In this document: in pieces, positions 36,878 through 44,582 of the stretch
Position numbering within the stretch: position 1 is the first letter of the stretch
Layout: each line of letters opens with the position of its first letter
Assembly (NCBI RefSeq): GCF_001306455.1
Contig: NZ_LGTQ01000005.1
Span: 434,001 to 498,000, forward strand
From: Jiulongibacter sediminis
Lineage (GTDB): Bacteria; Bacteroidota; Bacteroidia; Cytophagales; Spirosomataceae
Reading direction: 5' to 3'
DNA length: 64,000 bases
Notes under the pieces: generated by a model
What the model saw: only the letters and a program-made list of their open reading frames with translations
Databases searched by the model: none
Told to the model about the DNA's origin: nothing
Translations under genes and position numbers: made by a program

Positions 36878-37737
36878 CAGGTTTCGTTAAAACTTACATG
36901 ATGTTGGCGTAAAAAATCTTTGATAACATCAACGTGGATACATTCTCCGAGGTGAATAAATGAATAATCATTGATTTTCTTCTTTTTACCGGCGGCAAAA
37001 ATCTCTTTATTTTCCAGGTCAAAACCCAAATGAAGATGCTTAGTTCGGCTTTGCATGCCACAAACCACTCCGTTTTCATCGAAAAGTGGTCCACCGCTTT
37101 GGCCTTTTAATCCGGGAGTACTTAACTCTATTCCGTATTTAAAACGCTGCTGATCCAGCTGAAACCGGGTAACCATTCCTTCGATAGGGAAGCTGGGAGA
37201 TTGCCGATTCCCTTGGCTGGTCCATTGAATATCATCCTGAGCTTCATTGTATTTGAAATTATTGAACTCAGGAAATGGATAACCTAAGCGACACAAGAAC
37301 TTGCCTTGTTTGATTTCATTTGCATCTTTTTTGAAAACAGCAAACTCGTTCACCATTAGTTTCTCGAAACCATTGAATTTGATGATGGCCAAATCGTATT
37401 TTGGATGAACATGAGTTGTGAAACTTTGTAATTTGTCAACGCAGTCTACAAAAGTGTTTTTTAATTGAAGCGGCTGAGTCCTGTTGATTTTATATTTTCT
37501 TTCAATCTCGCCCTCAGAGGCATGCTTTTCAGACTTAATCAAGCTAAAACGTTTATTGATTTGCTCGGCTTGCAGAAGTAAATTAACAACATGTTTGCAG
37601 GTAAGAGCATAGCCTTCTTCATTGACAAAAAACAGGGTAGCAGCACCCGGAAGAATCTCTTTGCTTTTAAACAACCTGCTTATGGTGTGAATAGGGCGGG
37701 TAAATTGCTTTGCCTTTTCAATGGCCTCTACAAACAT
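36877..37737 (-). CDS. Trypsin-like (S1-fold) protease without signal peptide
   Basis: A 286-residue protein of the trypsin/HtrA fold. A full triad is visible: His49 in ALTCKHVVN, Asp115 in HPKYDLAIIKF and Ser214 in GLKGQSGGPLFD. There is no signal peptide, transmembrane segment or PDZ domain, which is unusual for HtrA relatives and suggests cytoplasmic action. The N-terminus has ILPGAATLFFVNEEGYAL, the entry strand of the fold. The MBL gene ends one base upstream, and the protease gene's stop overlaps the subtilase start (TGATG). Chains of such coupling suggest co-produced proteins; the target is unknown. Confidence 0.85.
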   Translation of the reverse strand: MFVEAIEKAKQFTRPIHTISRLFKSKEILPGAATLFFVNEEGYALTCKHVVNLLLQAEQINKRFSLIKSEKHASEGEIERKYKINRTQPLQLKNTFVDCVDKLQSFTTHVHPKYDLAIIKFNGFEKLMVNEFAVFKKDANEIKQGKFLCRLGYPFPEFNNFKYNEAQDDIQWTSQGNRQSPSFPIEGMVTRFQLDQQRFKYGIELSTPGLKGQSGGPLFDENGVVCGMQSRTKHLHLGFDLENKEIFAAGKKKKINDYSFIHLGECIHVDVIKDFLRQHHVSFNET

Positions 37738-37738
37738 A

Positions 37739-38590
37739 TTATTGAATTAAATGTTGATGAAGTGTGCCTTCATTGAGGGGGCGATAGCCTTTTTCTGTTT
37801 CTTCAATTTGACAAACCTCATAAAAAGGATCATGATCAAAGTACAAAAGCCATTTCTCTTGAACACATCGGTCCAGAATTAACTTTTTTTCCTTCATAGT
37901 CTCGAGTGGCCGGACATCATAACCCATAACCCAAGGGATGTGAATATGGGCGTGTGAGGGTATGGTATCAGCAATGAAAAGTACCTTTTGATTACCGGTA
38001 TTGATCAAAGGCATCAGCATTTTTTCTGTATGCCCGTCAGCCATTAAAAACTCAATATTCGGTGGTAAGTCATTCTGGTTTGCATCAGTAAAATAAAGAG
38101 CTCCATGCTCCTTCAGGGGCATGATATTTTCTTTGAGAAATGTGGCAGCTTCGCGGTCGTTAGGGTTTGTTGCCCATTTCCAGTGATCAGAGTGTGTCCA
38201 GTACCGGGCATTTGGAAAGGTTAGTTCGAGTATGTCTTTGTGATCAATCCATTGAACGGCCCCTCCGGCGTGATCAAAATGAAGATGACTAAGAATAACG
38301 TCGGTTATCTGATTCTCATGAAACCCTTTTTCTCTAATCGATGGAATTAAGTCGCCCTCTCCATGTCTGAAATAGTAGCCAAGCCACTTTTCGGACTGTT
38401 TGTTGCCCATTCCGGTATCAATGAGTGTGAGCCTGTTACCATCTTCGATAAGCAGGCAACGCATTTTCCAGCTACAGAGGTTTAGGTCATCGGCCGGTAT
38501 TTTTTTTGACCATAAAGTTTTGGGTACCACCCCAAACATAGCTCCGCCATCTAATTTGAAATTGCCGGCGTCTATCACGTGAAGGTTCAT
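37739..38590 (-). CDS. MBL-fold metallohydrolase
   Basis: A 283-residue metallo-beta-lactamase-fold hydrolase. The metal motif HxHxDH is present as HLHFDHAGG, with further ligands at HSDHWKW, DGHTEKM and IADTIPSHAHIHIP. The family (quorum-quenching lactonase-like and related) cleaves lactones, thioesters or phosphoesters; the exact activity is not readable. No signal peptide is seen. It is first in the run MBL, trypsin-like, subtilase and patatin. A TAGTTTTG element at 38646-38639 is a possible promoter, but its -33 spacing is poor. Confidence 0.9.
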   Translation of the reverse strand: MNLHVIDAGNFKLDGGAMFGVVPKTLWSKKIPADDLNLCSWKMRCLLIEDGNRLTLIDTGMGNKQSEKWLGYYFRHGEGDLIPSIREKGFHENQITDVILSHLHFDHAGGAVQWIDHKDILELTFPNARYWTHSDHWKWATNPNDREAATFLKENIMPLKEHGALYFTDANQNDLPPNIEFLMADGHTEKMLMPLINTGNQKVLFIADTIPSHAHIHIPWVMGYDVRPLETMKEKKLILDRCVQEKWLLYFDHDPFYEVCQIEETEKGYRPLNEGTLHQHLIQ

Positions 38591-38677
38591 TTATAGCGTG
38601 TTTGATTAAACCAAGTCTTAAGTTCTCAGGCTCTCTTACAAAACTAAGCATACTATTCTGCAAACGACAGAAAAAAA

Positions 38678-38697
38678 GCCAGACTGTAAAGTCTGGC
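38678..38697 (-). terminator. Terminator of the SQR gene
   Basis: A perfect eight-pair stem (GCCAGACT with AGTCTGGC) with a GTAA loop, followed on the minus strand by seven T. Confidence 0.9.
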
Positions 38698-38724
38698 CCG
38701 TTTGAGGAAGTGTATGAGGTTTAT

Positions 38725-40029
38725 TTAAACATTTTGACCCTTCATCATTTTGTTCCAATACAGATAAGGGAGCATATATTTTTTCAACATCCATAGACGC
38801 CAATGCTCTTTTGACGAGTCTGAAATAAGCATCTGCTTAAGTTTTGGATCGGGTATGAAATTATTTTGATAATCAAACTCAGCCAAGACCATTTTACCAT
38901 AACCAGTAACAAGTGGACATGAAGAGTAACCGTTGTAGGCCATTTCGCCAATTTTATCACTCTCAATTAAGGTCATCACATTATCAACCACTATAGGAAC
39001 CTGCTTTCTGATAGCCGCACCAGTTTTTGCTGTTGGTAGAGCTGCCACATCACCTAGTCCGAAGATATTTCTGAACTTATTATGCTGCATGGTTTTATGA
39101 TCTACATCGAGCCACTTTGCATCATTTACCAATGGTGAGTTCATAATAAACTTAGGAGCAGTTTGTGGCGGAGCCAGGTGCATCATATCATAATGAATAC
39201 CAAATCTATTACCCTCTACCTCAACCTTGACATCTTTATAATTGTACTGAATGTTCTGGTCAATTTTGTCAGTTTTTGAATCTTCAATAACCACACAACC
39301 GCCAGTCTCTACTTCTTTGGTGACCTCATACCATGCAATTTGCTTTTCAGCATCTATCTCAACCAATTTATGGAAGAAACGAAGGTTAATGTCTTTTCTG
39401 TCAACCACTTCCATTAAGGTTTGCTTAATTTCAGGTACTGCAAAGATGGTGGTACCAGGAGTGGCGAAAACGATATCAGTTTTACTTCTTACACCCGACT
39501 TTCTGAAGTGGTCATCGGCCAGATACATGATTTTTTGCGGAGCTCCTCCACATTTTATGGGTGTCGCCGGTTGTGTAAATACGGCTGTACCACCTTTGAA
39601 GTTTTTGATAACTTTCCAGGTATGTTCAGGATCAGTATAGTTACTGCAAACCACACCTTTATCAATAGCCTCGGCGAGACCTGGTATTAGCGAATGGTCA
39701 TAGACAAGTCCCGGGGCTACTACGAGGTAATCGTAGGTGATATTTCCACTGCTTTTTGTGCTAACCGTATTTTTTTCAGGATCGAAACCCTCTGCGTAGT
39801 CTTTAATCCAGTCAACTCCGGCAGGAATCAAGGATTTCATTGGGCGTGCCGTGCTTTTAAAATCGTAAGTACCAGCTCCAACCAGCGTCCAGGCAGGTTG
39901 ATAATAATGGGTGTCGGCTGGTTCAATGAGTCCGATTTCTAAGTTTCTGTCTTTTTCTCTCAATTGAGCAGCAACCATAATACCAGCGGTTCCGCCACCA
40001 ATAACTAACACCTGATAATGACTTTTCAT
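38725..40029 (-). CDS. sqr: Sulfide:quinone oxidoreductase
   Basis: A 434-residue flavoprotein that oxidises sulfide to polysulfide or persulfide and passes electrons to quinone. The frame is open to 40068; the ATG at 40029 is chosen because the FAD Rossmann motif starts at once (YQVLVIGGGTAGIMVA). Two redox cysteines are Cys160 (TPIKCGGAPQKI) and Cys371 (YSSCPLVTGYGKM), the pair used by SQRs of the mitochondrial-like type. The second FAD motif is IFGLGDVAALPTAKT. The C-terminal amphipathic part (LKKYMLPYLYWNKMM) may contact the membrane. It is followed by a perfect terminator and preceded by palindromic sequence. The rhodanese gene upstream would accept the persulfide sulfur. Confidence 0.93.
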   Translation of the reverse strand: MKSHYQVLVIGGGTAGIMVAAQLREKDRNLEIGLIEPADTHYYQPAWTLVGAGTYDFKSTARPMKSLIPAGVDWIKDYAEGFDPEKNTVSTKSSGNITYDYLVVAPGLVYDHSLIPGLAEAIDKGVVCSNYTDPEHTWKVIKNFKGGTAVFTQPATPIKCGGAPQKIMYLADDHFRKSGVRSKTDIVFATPGTTIFAVPEIKQTLMEVVDRKDINLRFFHKLVEIDAEKQIAWYEVTKEVETGGCVVIEDSKTDKIDQNIQYNYKDVKVEVEGNRFGIHYDMMHLAPPQTAPKFIMNSPLVNDAKWLDVDHKTMQHNKFRNIFGLGDVAALPTAKTGAAIRKQVPIVVDNVMTLIESDKIGEMAYNGYSSCPLVTGYGKMVLAEFDYQNNFIPDPKLKQMLISDSSKEHWRLWMLKKYMLPYLYWNKMMKGQNV

Positions 40030-40058
40030 AGGGCTTTGATAAGATTTAAATATTGAAG

Positions 40059-40070
40059 TATTGTACAATA
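40059..40070. promoter_or_regulatory. Palindrome upstream of the SQR gene
   Basis: TATTGTACAATA is a perfect 12-bp palindrome 30 bp before the SQR start. A further AT-rich near-repeat (ATTATTGTATTA) follows it, and a 5-1-5 dyad TCACA-C-TGTGA lies at 40106-40116. A sulfide- or persulfide-responsive repressor could bind here; no regulator gene is adjacent. Confidence 0.4.
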
Positions 40071-40124
40071 TTATTGTATTATACCAAGCCTTAAAGTGAT
40101 ATGTGTCACACTGTGAACAAAAAA

Positions 40125-40153
40125 AGAGGCCGTTTCCAGAAGAAACGACCTCT
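40125..40153 (-). terminator. Terminator of the rhodanese gene
   Basis: AGAGG-C-CGTTTC pairs with GAAACG-A-CCTCT around a CAGAA loop, followed on the minus strand by TTTTTTTG. It separates the rhodanese transcript from the SQR promoter. Confidence 0.85.
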
Positions 40154-40175
40154 CAGAATATCAACCCTAACCTTA

Positions 40176-40466
40176 TCAGTTACTTAAACATTGAGACTGG
40201 TAGTAGTTTACATCTAACCAGCTACCGCCATTTACGCACTCTATTCCCTGAGCTGACAGATAACCTGTGGCCTGACCACTTCTGTTACCCGATGCACAGC
40301 AAAGGATAATTGGTGCCTCCAATGATCTGAACTCCTCAACTCTTGAGGGTACTTCGTTCAATGGAATATTTTTGGAACCTGCTACATGACCACCTTGAAA
40401 CTCACCTAGCGTTCTTACATCAACGATGGTTCCTCTATTTTGCTCTATTAATTCTTTTACGTTCAT
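40176..40466 (-). CDS. Single-domain rhodanese
   Basis: A 96-residue cytoplasmic sulfurtransferase. The domain is complete: TIVDVRTLGEFQGGHVAGSK near the start, then the active-site loop CCASGNRSGQA, where the second Cys carries the persulfide. It lies upstream of the SQR gene on the same strand but is separated by a terminator, so the two are neighbours with separate transcripts. It could move sulfur from SQR-derived persulfide to thiosulfate or thiols. Two extra cysteines near the C-terminus (GIECVNGG, SQCLSN) have no assigned role. Confidence 0.9.
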   Translation of the reverse strand: MNVKELIEQNRGTIVDVRTLGEFQGGHVAGSKNIPLNEVPSRVEEFRSLEAPIILCCASGNRSGQATGYLSAQGIECVNGGSWLDVNYYQSQCLSN

Positions 40467-40588
40467 TTTATTTCCTTTGTTTTTGATAGAACAAATATCA
40501 TAACTGCCTGAAAAGGAATACGTGATGAAAGTTACATTAAGAAATTATGATTAAATGAAACTTTCTAACAACCTATTATTAATTAATG

Positions 40589-40596
40589 TACATTTG
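40589..40596 (+). promoter_or_regulatory. Candidate -7 element of the RNA-binding protein gene
   Basis: TACATTTG matches TAnnTTTG. It lies 104 bp before the ATG, which implies a leader of about 100 nt. A weak TTTC is 23 bp upstream in place of the -33 TTTG. Confidence 0.4.
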
Positions 40597-40651
40597 CCGC
40601 CGTAAAGAGTATTATTTGTTTTATAGCATTTCTGGAATCAATTTCCTTTAA

Positions 40652-40666
40652 ACCTATCAAATAGGT
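40652..40666 (+). promoter_or_regulatory. Leader hairpin before the RNA-binding protein gene
   Basis: ACCTAT-CAA-ATAGGT is a perfect six-pair stem with a three-base loop in the predicted leader, about 35 bases before the start codon. It is not followed by a T run, so it is not a terminator. It could be a binding site for the protein itself or a temperature-sensitive structure. Confidence 0.45.
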
Positions 40667-40700
40667 CCTGCTCTCCATTTTTTACTAATTATTATATTTA

Positions 40701-41000
40701 ATGAACATTTTTGTTGCAAAATTAAGCTTCAATACAGACGATGAAGGTCTTAGAGAAGCATTTGAAGAGTTTGGATCAGTAGATTCTGCTAAAGTTATTA
40801 TGGACAACCAAACAGGAAGATCTAAAGGGTTTGGTTTCGTGGAAATGGAAAATGATGATGAGGCTCTTGAAGCAATTCAAGCTTTGAATGAATCTGAACT
40901 GGATGGCCGTACTATCGTTGTGAAGAAAGCAGAGCCGAGAGGTGAGCGTTCTGGCGGCGGTGGTAACCGTGGTGGTTACGGTGGAGGAAGAAGATATTAA
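40701..41000 (+). CDS. RRM-domain RNA-binding protein
   Basis: A 99-residue protein with one RNA recognition motif and a glycine/arginine tail. RNP2 is NIFVAKLSF at the N-terminus and RNP1 is KGFGFVEM around residue 44. The tail RGERSGGGGNRGGYGGG is typical of the small single-RRM proteins (Rbp type) of cyanobacteria and Bacteroidota, often linked to cold or stress. The gene is monocistronic with a long leader containing a hairpin and a strong terminator downstream. Autoregulation through the leader is a reasonable guess. Confidence 0.95.
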   Translation: MNIFVAKLSFNTDDEGLREAFEEFGSVDSAKVIMDNQTGRSKGFGFVEMENDDEALEAIQALNESELDGRTIVVKKAEPRGERSGGGGNRGGYGGGRRY

Positions 41001-41025
41001 TCTTTCTCTGGCAAAAGAATAGTAA

Positions 41026-41053
41026 AAGAGCAGCCCCTAGGGTTGCTCTTTTT
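41026..41053 (+). terminator. Terminator of the RNA-binding protein gene
   Basis: AAGAGCA-G-CCC pairs with GGG-T-TGCTCTT (one wobble pair) around a CTA loop, followed by TTT. Confidence 0.85.
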
Positions 41054-41091
41054 GTTTTAACAGGCATCTTTGTCCTAAAAAAACTTTACAA

Positions 41092-41544
41092 GTGAATAAA
41101 CTACGATTACTTTTCTTGTCTTTATGTTTTACAGCCTTTTTGTCCTGCGAAAAAAGTGAATTCAGCGGAACAGAAATTGAACAAATAGATCAATATATAG
41201 CGGCGAAGAATCTTCAGGTTTCAGAGAGCTTCTCATCTGGTCTGAGAGTCGCTGTTACCAAAGAAAACCCTTCCGGAACAACTCTTTCAAAAGGAAACTA
41301 CGTAACTGTAGCTTATGCTGGTCGCTTACTGAATGACAAAGAGTTTGATAGCGGAAGTTTCAGTTTTGTACTAGGAGCGGGTCAGGTAGTTCGTGGTTTT
41401 GACGAAGGAGTGGCTCAGCTTAAAACCGGTGAGCAAGGCACTATTATTTTCCCTTCAGCATTGGGTTACGGAAGCATGAAACAAGGTTCTATTCCTAAAA
41501 ATTCTCCACTGATTTTTGATATTGAGATTTTAGGGGTGCAATAG
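41092..41544 (+). CDS. FKBP-type peptidyl-prolyl isomerase lipoprotein
   Basis: A 150-residue lipoprotein (LFLSLCFTAFLSC lipobox) with a single C-terminal FKBP domain. Domain landmarks are GNYVTVAYAGRLLNDKEFDS, the core VVRGFDEGVAQLKTGEQGTI, FPSALGYGSMKQGSIPKNSP and the closing LIFDIEILGV. It would catalyse proline isomerisation and help folding of envelope proteins. The frame begins with GTG at 41092, which gives a proper signal. A CATCTTTG element (one mismatch to TAnnTTTG) with a TTG 19 bp upstream lies inside the preceding terminator region and may be its promoter. Confidence 0.92.
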   Translation: MNKLRLLFLSLCFTAFLSCEKSEFSGTEIEQIDQYIAAKNLQVSESFSSGLRVAVTKENPSGTTLSKGNYVTVAYAGRLLNDKEFDSGSFSFVLGAGQVVRGFDEGVAQLKTGEQGTIIFPSALGYGSMKQGSIPKNSPLIFDIEILGVQ

Positions 41545-41607
41545 TTCTTTATCCTGCTTTTCCAGAGTTTTTCTTAGACATTTAGGTGTAAATCAAAAGG
41601 AGGGTTT

Positions 41608-43422
41608 TTACTCTGCTTCTTTTAAGAAGTCTCTTATTTTTTTGGTTTTGTGTTTACCCAGAATTTCAATAAGCTCATCATCAGATGCGTTTCTGATATT
41701 CTGGATGGTTTTAAAGTGCTTCAAAATTTTAGTAGCCGTGGGCTTCCCTATTCCGGGAATGCCTTCTAATGAGCTTATCAAAAATCCTTTACTTCTTCGA
41801 TTTCGGTGATGTGTAATACCGAAGCGGTGAGCCTCATCACGGGCCCTCTGAATCAATTTTAATGATTCCGATTTTTTATCAATATAGAGGGGGAGTGTAT
41901 CCTCAGGGAAGTAGATTTCTTCCAGTCTTTTAGCAATACCAATAATTGGTATTTTTCCATATAAATCAAGCTCTTTCAGTGCTTCAACTGACGCAGATAG
42001 CTGTCCTTTTCCACCATCAATTACGATAAGATCAGGCAGGTCTTCTTTTTCTTCAAGTAGCCTTTTATATCTTCTGAAAACCACCTCTTTCATGGTACCG
42101 AAATCATCAGGCCCAGTTACCGTTCTCGGGATATAATGCCGGTATTCTTTTTTACTCGGCTGACCGTTTCTGAAAAGCACCATGGCACTTACGGGATTGG
42201 TTCCCTGAATGTTTGAGTTATCAAAACACTCAATATGCCGGGGCAATTCTTTCAGCTGTAGGTCTTGCTTTAATTTGATCAGAACACGGTCACGCTTATT
42301 GGTTGCTCCACTTTTGGCAATGGCGTCACGCTCCGCTTTTTCATGCCTGTAGTACATGATATTGCGAAGCGACATCTCAATTAACTTCTTTTTGTCACCA
42401 ATTTTCGGGACTACTACTTGTGCTTTTAAGTCGGTATCCAGCTCAATATTACTGAAGATTTCTTTGGCTTTACTTTCGTATTTCTGACGCACCTCAAACA
42501 TTACCTTTTCAAGGATTTCGTCATCGGGTTCTTCCAATTTCTTTTTAACCTCGAAAGTTTGTGTTTGTGTAATCGTACCATTGCTAATCTTCAGATAGCA
42601 GATATAGGCTGCATCGGCATCTGATTGAATTCCAAAAACGTCAGCATCTGATATTGAGGGGTTAACTACTGTTGCTTTTGACTGGTAGTTCTGTAAAAAC
42701 TCCAGCTTTTGCTTGAACTCATGAGCTTTCTCAAAAGCCATTGAGATTGCAGCTTCCTCCATTTTTTCTTGAAAATACTCCTTTGCAGGTGCAATGTTCC
42801 CTTTCAAAATATGGTGAACCTGTTCTATTTCTTTCAGGTAATCGCTTTCTTCTTGCAAACCCTCGCAGGGCCCAAGGCAATTGCCAATATGATACTCAAG
42901 GCAGAGTTTAAACTTGTGGGCGGCCACGTTTTCCTCTGATAGTACATATTTACAAGTACGAATGGTGTAAAGCTGGGTAAACATATCCAGCAAGGCGTGC
43001 ATGGCCTTCACATTCACGTATGGTCCGTACATTTTACCCTTTTTACGGTCGTCTATCTGACGGGTTTTAACGAGTCTGGGGAAACGTTCGTTGGTTACAC
43101 AGATGTAAGGGTAGTTTTTATCATCTTTTAACATGATGTTGAACTTCGGCTGAAGCTCCTTTATCATGTTATTTTCAAGCAATAGAGCATCATATTCGGA
43201 GTGTACAACGGTGTACTCCAGATTATGAATGTTCATGACCAGTCTTTTCGTTTTCCGATCGGCCCGATCAAAATTATAGAAATAGCTGCTTATTCTGTTT
43301 TTGAGGTTTTTGGCCTTTCCAACGTAAATTATGGTCCCTTTATGATCAAAATATTTATATATCCCAGGTTCATTGGGTAACAGCGGAATTTGGGTTTTAT
43401 AATCAAATTTTATGGAAGCCAT
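41608..43422 (-). CDS. uvrC: Excinuclease ABC subunit C
   Basis: A 604-residue nuclease of nucleotide excision repair that makes both incisions around a UvrB-bound lesion. The N-terminal GIY-YIG domain shows PGIYKYFDHKGTIIYVGKAK. A UvrB-binding UVR motif is in the middle. The RNase H-like domain has ECFDNSNIQGTNPVSAMV and LIVIDGGKGQLSASVEAL with catalytic Asp residues. A tandem helix-hairpin-helix (SSLEGIPGIGKPTATKILKH) ends it. The ATG at 43422 is preferred over the TTG at 43428. It is the last gene of the RiPP-like operon, 17 bp after the nucleotidyltransferase gene. Confidence 0.97.
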   Translation of the reverse strand: MASIKFDYKTQIPLLPNEPGIYKYFDHKGTIIYVGKAKNLKNRISSYFYNFDRADRKTKRLVMNIHNLEYTVVHSEYDALLLENNMIKELQPKFNIMLKDDKNYPYICVTNERFPRLVKTRQIDDRKKGKMYGPYVNVKAMHALLDMFTQLYTIRTCKYVLSEENVAAHKFKLCLEYHIGNCLGPCEGLQEESDYLKEIEQVHHILKGNIAPAKEYFQEKMEEAAISMAFEKAHEFKQKLEFLQNYQSKATVVNPSISDADVFGIQSDADAAYICYLKISNGTITQTQTFEVKKKLEEPDDEILEKVMFEVRQKYESKAKEIFSNIELDTDLKAQVVVPKIGDKKKLIEMSLRNIMYYRHEKAERDAIAKSGATNKRDRVLIKLKQDLQLKELPRHIECFDNSNIQGTNPVSAMVLFRNGQPSKKEYRHYIPRTVTGPDDFGTMKEVVFRRYKRLLEEKEDLPDLIVIDGGKGQLSASVEALKELDLYGKIPIIGIAKRLEEIYFPEDTLPLYIDKKSESLKLIQRARDEAHRFGITHHRNRRSKGFLISSLEGIPGIGKPTATKILKHFKTIQNIRNASDDELIEILGKHKTKKIRDFLKEAE

Positions 43423-43439
43423 AGGCAAACAAAGCTAGC

Positions 43440-44582
43440 TTAACGCCTGAAGGTTTTTTCTATTAGATAAGACAAAATTTTGCTCATAAAGTTCAGGATT
43501 CTGAATCGCTTTGGGAAGTTGATGATTCGTTTGCTTTCAATGGGATTTGGCTCTGAATAGGCTTCAAAAACCCTTTTAAGGTATTTCCATTTGCTAAAGC
43601 CGTGATCCTGAGACTTTATAAGAATCTGTTCATAAGCTAATCGCGGGAAAGACTTTCCCCAGTGATTTCCCTTGTTCCAAAAACTTACAACATGTTTTTC
43701 ACAGGAATGACTTCTACTTCCAATACTATTTGTAAGCGTTCTCGGGAGTTCAATTTTGAGGTTCTTCTCAATCAAATAAAGGCCATTTTTGAAGGCTCTA
43801 TCATACCCGAATTCTTTACACTTTCCTACAGTGGTCAGCCAGTCAAAATTTTCATCAACTTTGAGAATGAAGGCACCTAGATCCATTAGGTTTTTAAGTC
43901 GAAGCCAAAACTCTTTAGCACCATGGTGTGTAAGTAAAATCCAAAATATTTTCTCTTTTTCATCCAGATCATCATGAAAAAGGATGTCTGAAGGCATTTT
44001 GTATGGAAGAAAAGGATAATGCAGGCCCCAATGTAAATCAACGTGTGTCTGATTTTTGATCAATGGGAGCTCAACCTGTCCATGAGCATCTCTTAATTCT
44101 TCAAAGCTAACTTCTCCCAAACTGTTTCTTTGTTTTTTAACATTCAAATCAAATCCGAGGTCTCTAAAAATATTTAAAGCTTTGACCAGATTTACTCTGT
44201 CAACAATCAAGTCTAGATCTCCACCGGCCCTTATACTTTCATTGTAAAGGAAGTTACTGAAACGAATTCCCTTAAAGTCCTCAATGTGAATGTGGTTTTG
44301 ATGAAAAGCCTGTTTGATTTTTAAAAGCTCTGTTTGAAGGACCAGATTCATAGCAGCTTGGCTCAAACCGAAAGTTTCCAGTTTATCAGCATAGGCAGTG
44401 GGTGGTTTGAGATCAAATTTCTTTATCGTTTGAAAAACCAAAGGCTCCAAACCATGAAAATTAATAAACCTGAGCAGATCAGGGTCTTGTAAAGCCCCAA
44501 AGTGGTTATGTGCTAAAGGTTGTTTTAGCAAATAGGCCCGAATGCTGTCGAGCAGAAATTCCGTTTTAGCATTGGGCCGCAT
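43440..44582 (-). CDS. Nucleotidyltransferase-fold protein of a RiPP-like cassette
   Basis: A 380-residue protein of the uncharacterised nucleotidyltransferase family found with lasso-peptide B2 proteins (NTP_transf_5 type). The N-terminal helices are followed by the family lysine motif FKGIRFSNFLYN (about 103-114) and the catalytic acidic signature RAGGDLDLIVDRVN (about 119-130), where the two Asp residues bind magnesium-nucleotide. HVDLHWGLHYP is a further family landmark. In paeninodin-type lasso pathways an NTase of this kind accompanies the kinase. Its start overlaps the kinase gene by 17 bp. Substrate here is unknown; a phospho-peptide or a carrier is possible. Confidence 0.82.
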   Translation of the reverse strand: MRPNAKTEFLLDSIRAYLLKQPLAHNHFGALQDPDLLRFINFHGLEPLVFQTIKKFDLKPPTAYADKLETFGLSQAAMNLVLQTELLKIKQAFHQNHIHIEDFKGIRFSNFLYNESIRAGGDLDLIVDRVNLVKALNIFRDLGFDLNVKKQRNSLGEVSFEELRDAHGQVELPLIKNQTHVDLHWGLHYPFLPYKMPSDILFHDDLDEKEKIFWILLTHHGAKEFWLRLKNLMDLGAFILKVDENFDWLTTVGKCKEFGYDRAFKNGLYLIEKNLKIELPRTLTNSIGSRSHSCEKHVVSFWNKGNHWGKSFPRLAYEQILIKSQDHGFSKWKYLKRVFEAYSEPNPIESKRIINFPKRFRILNFMSKILSYLIEKTFRR

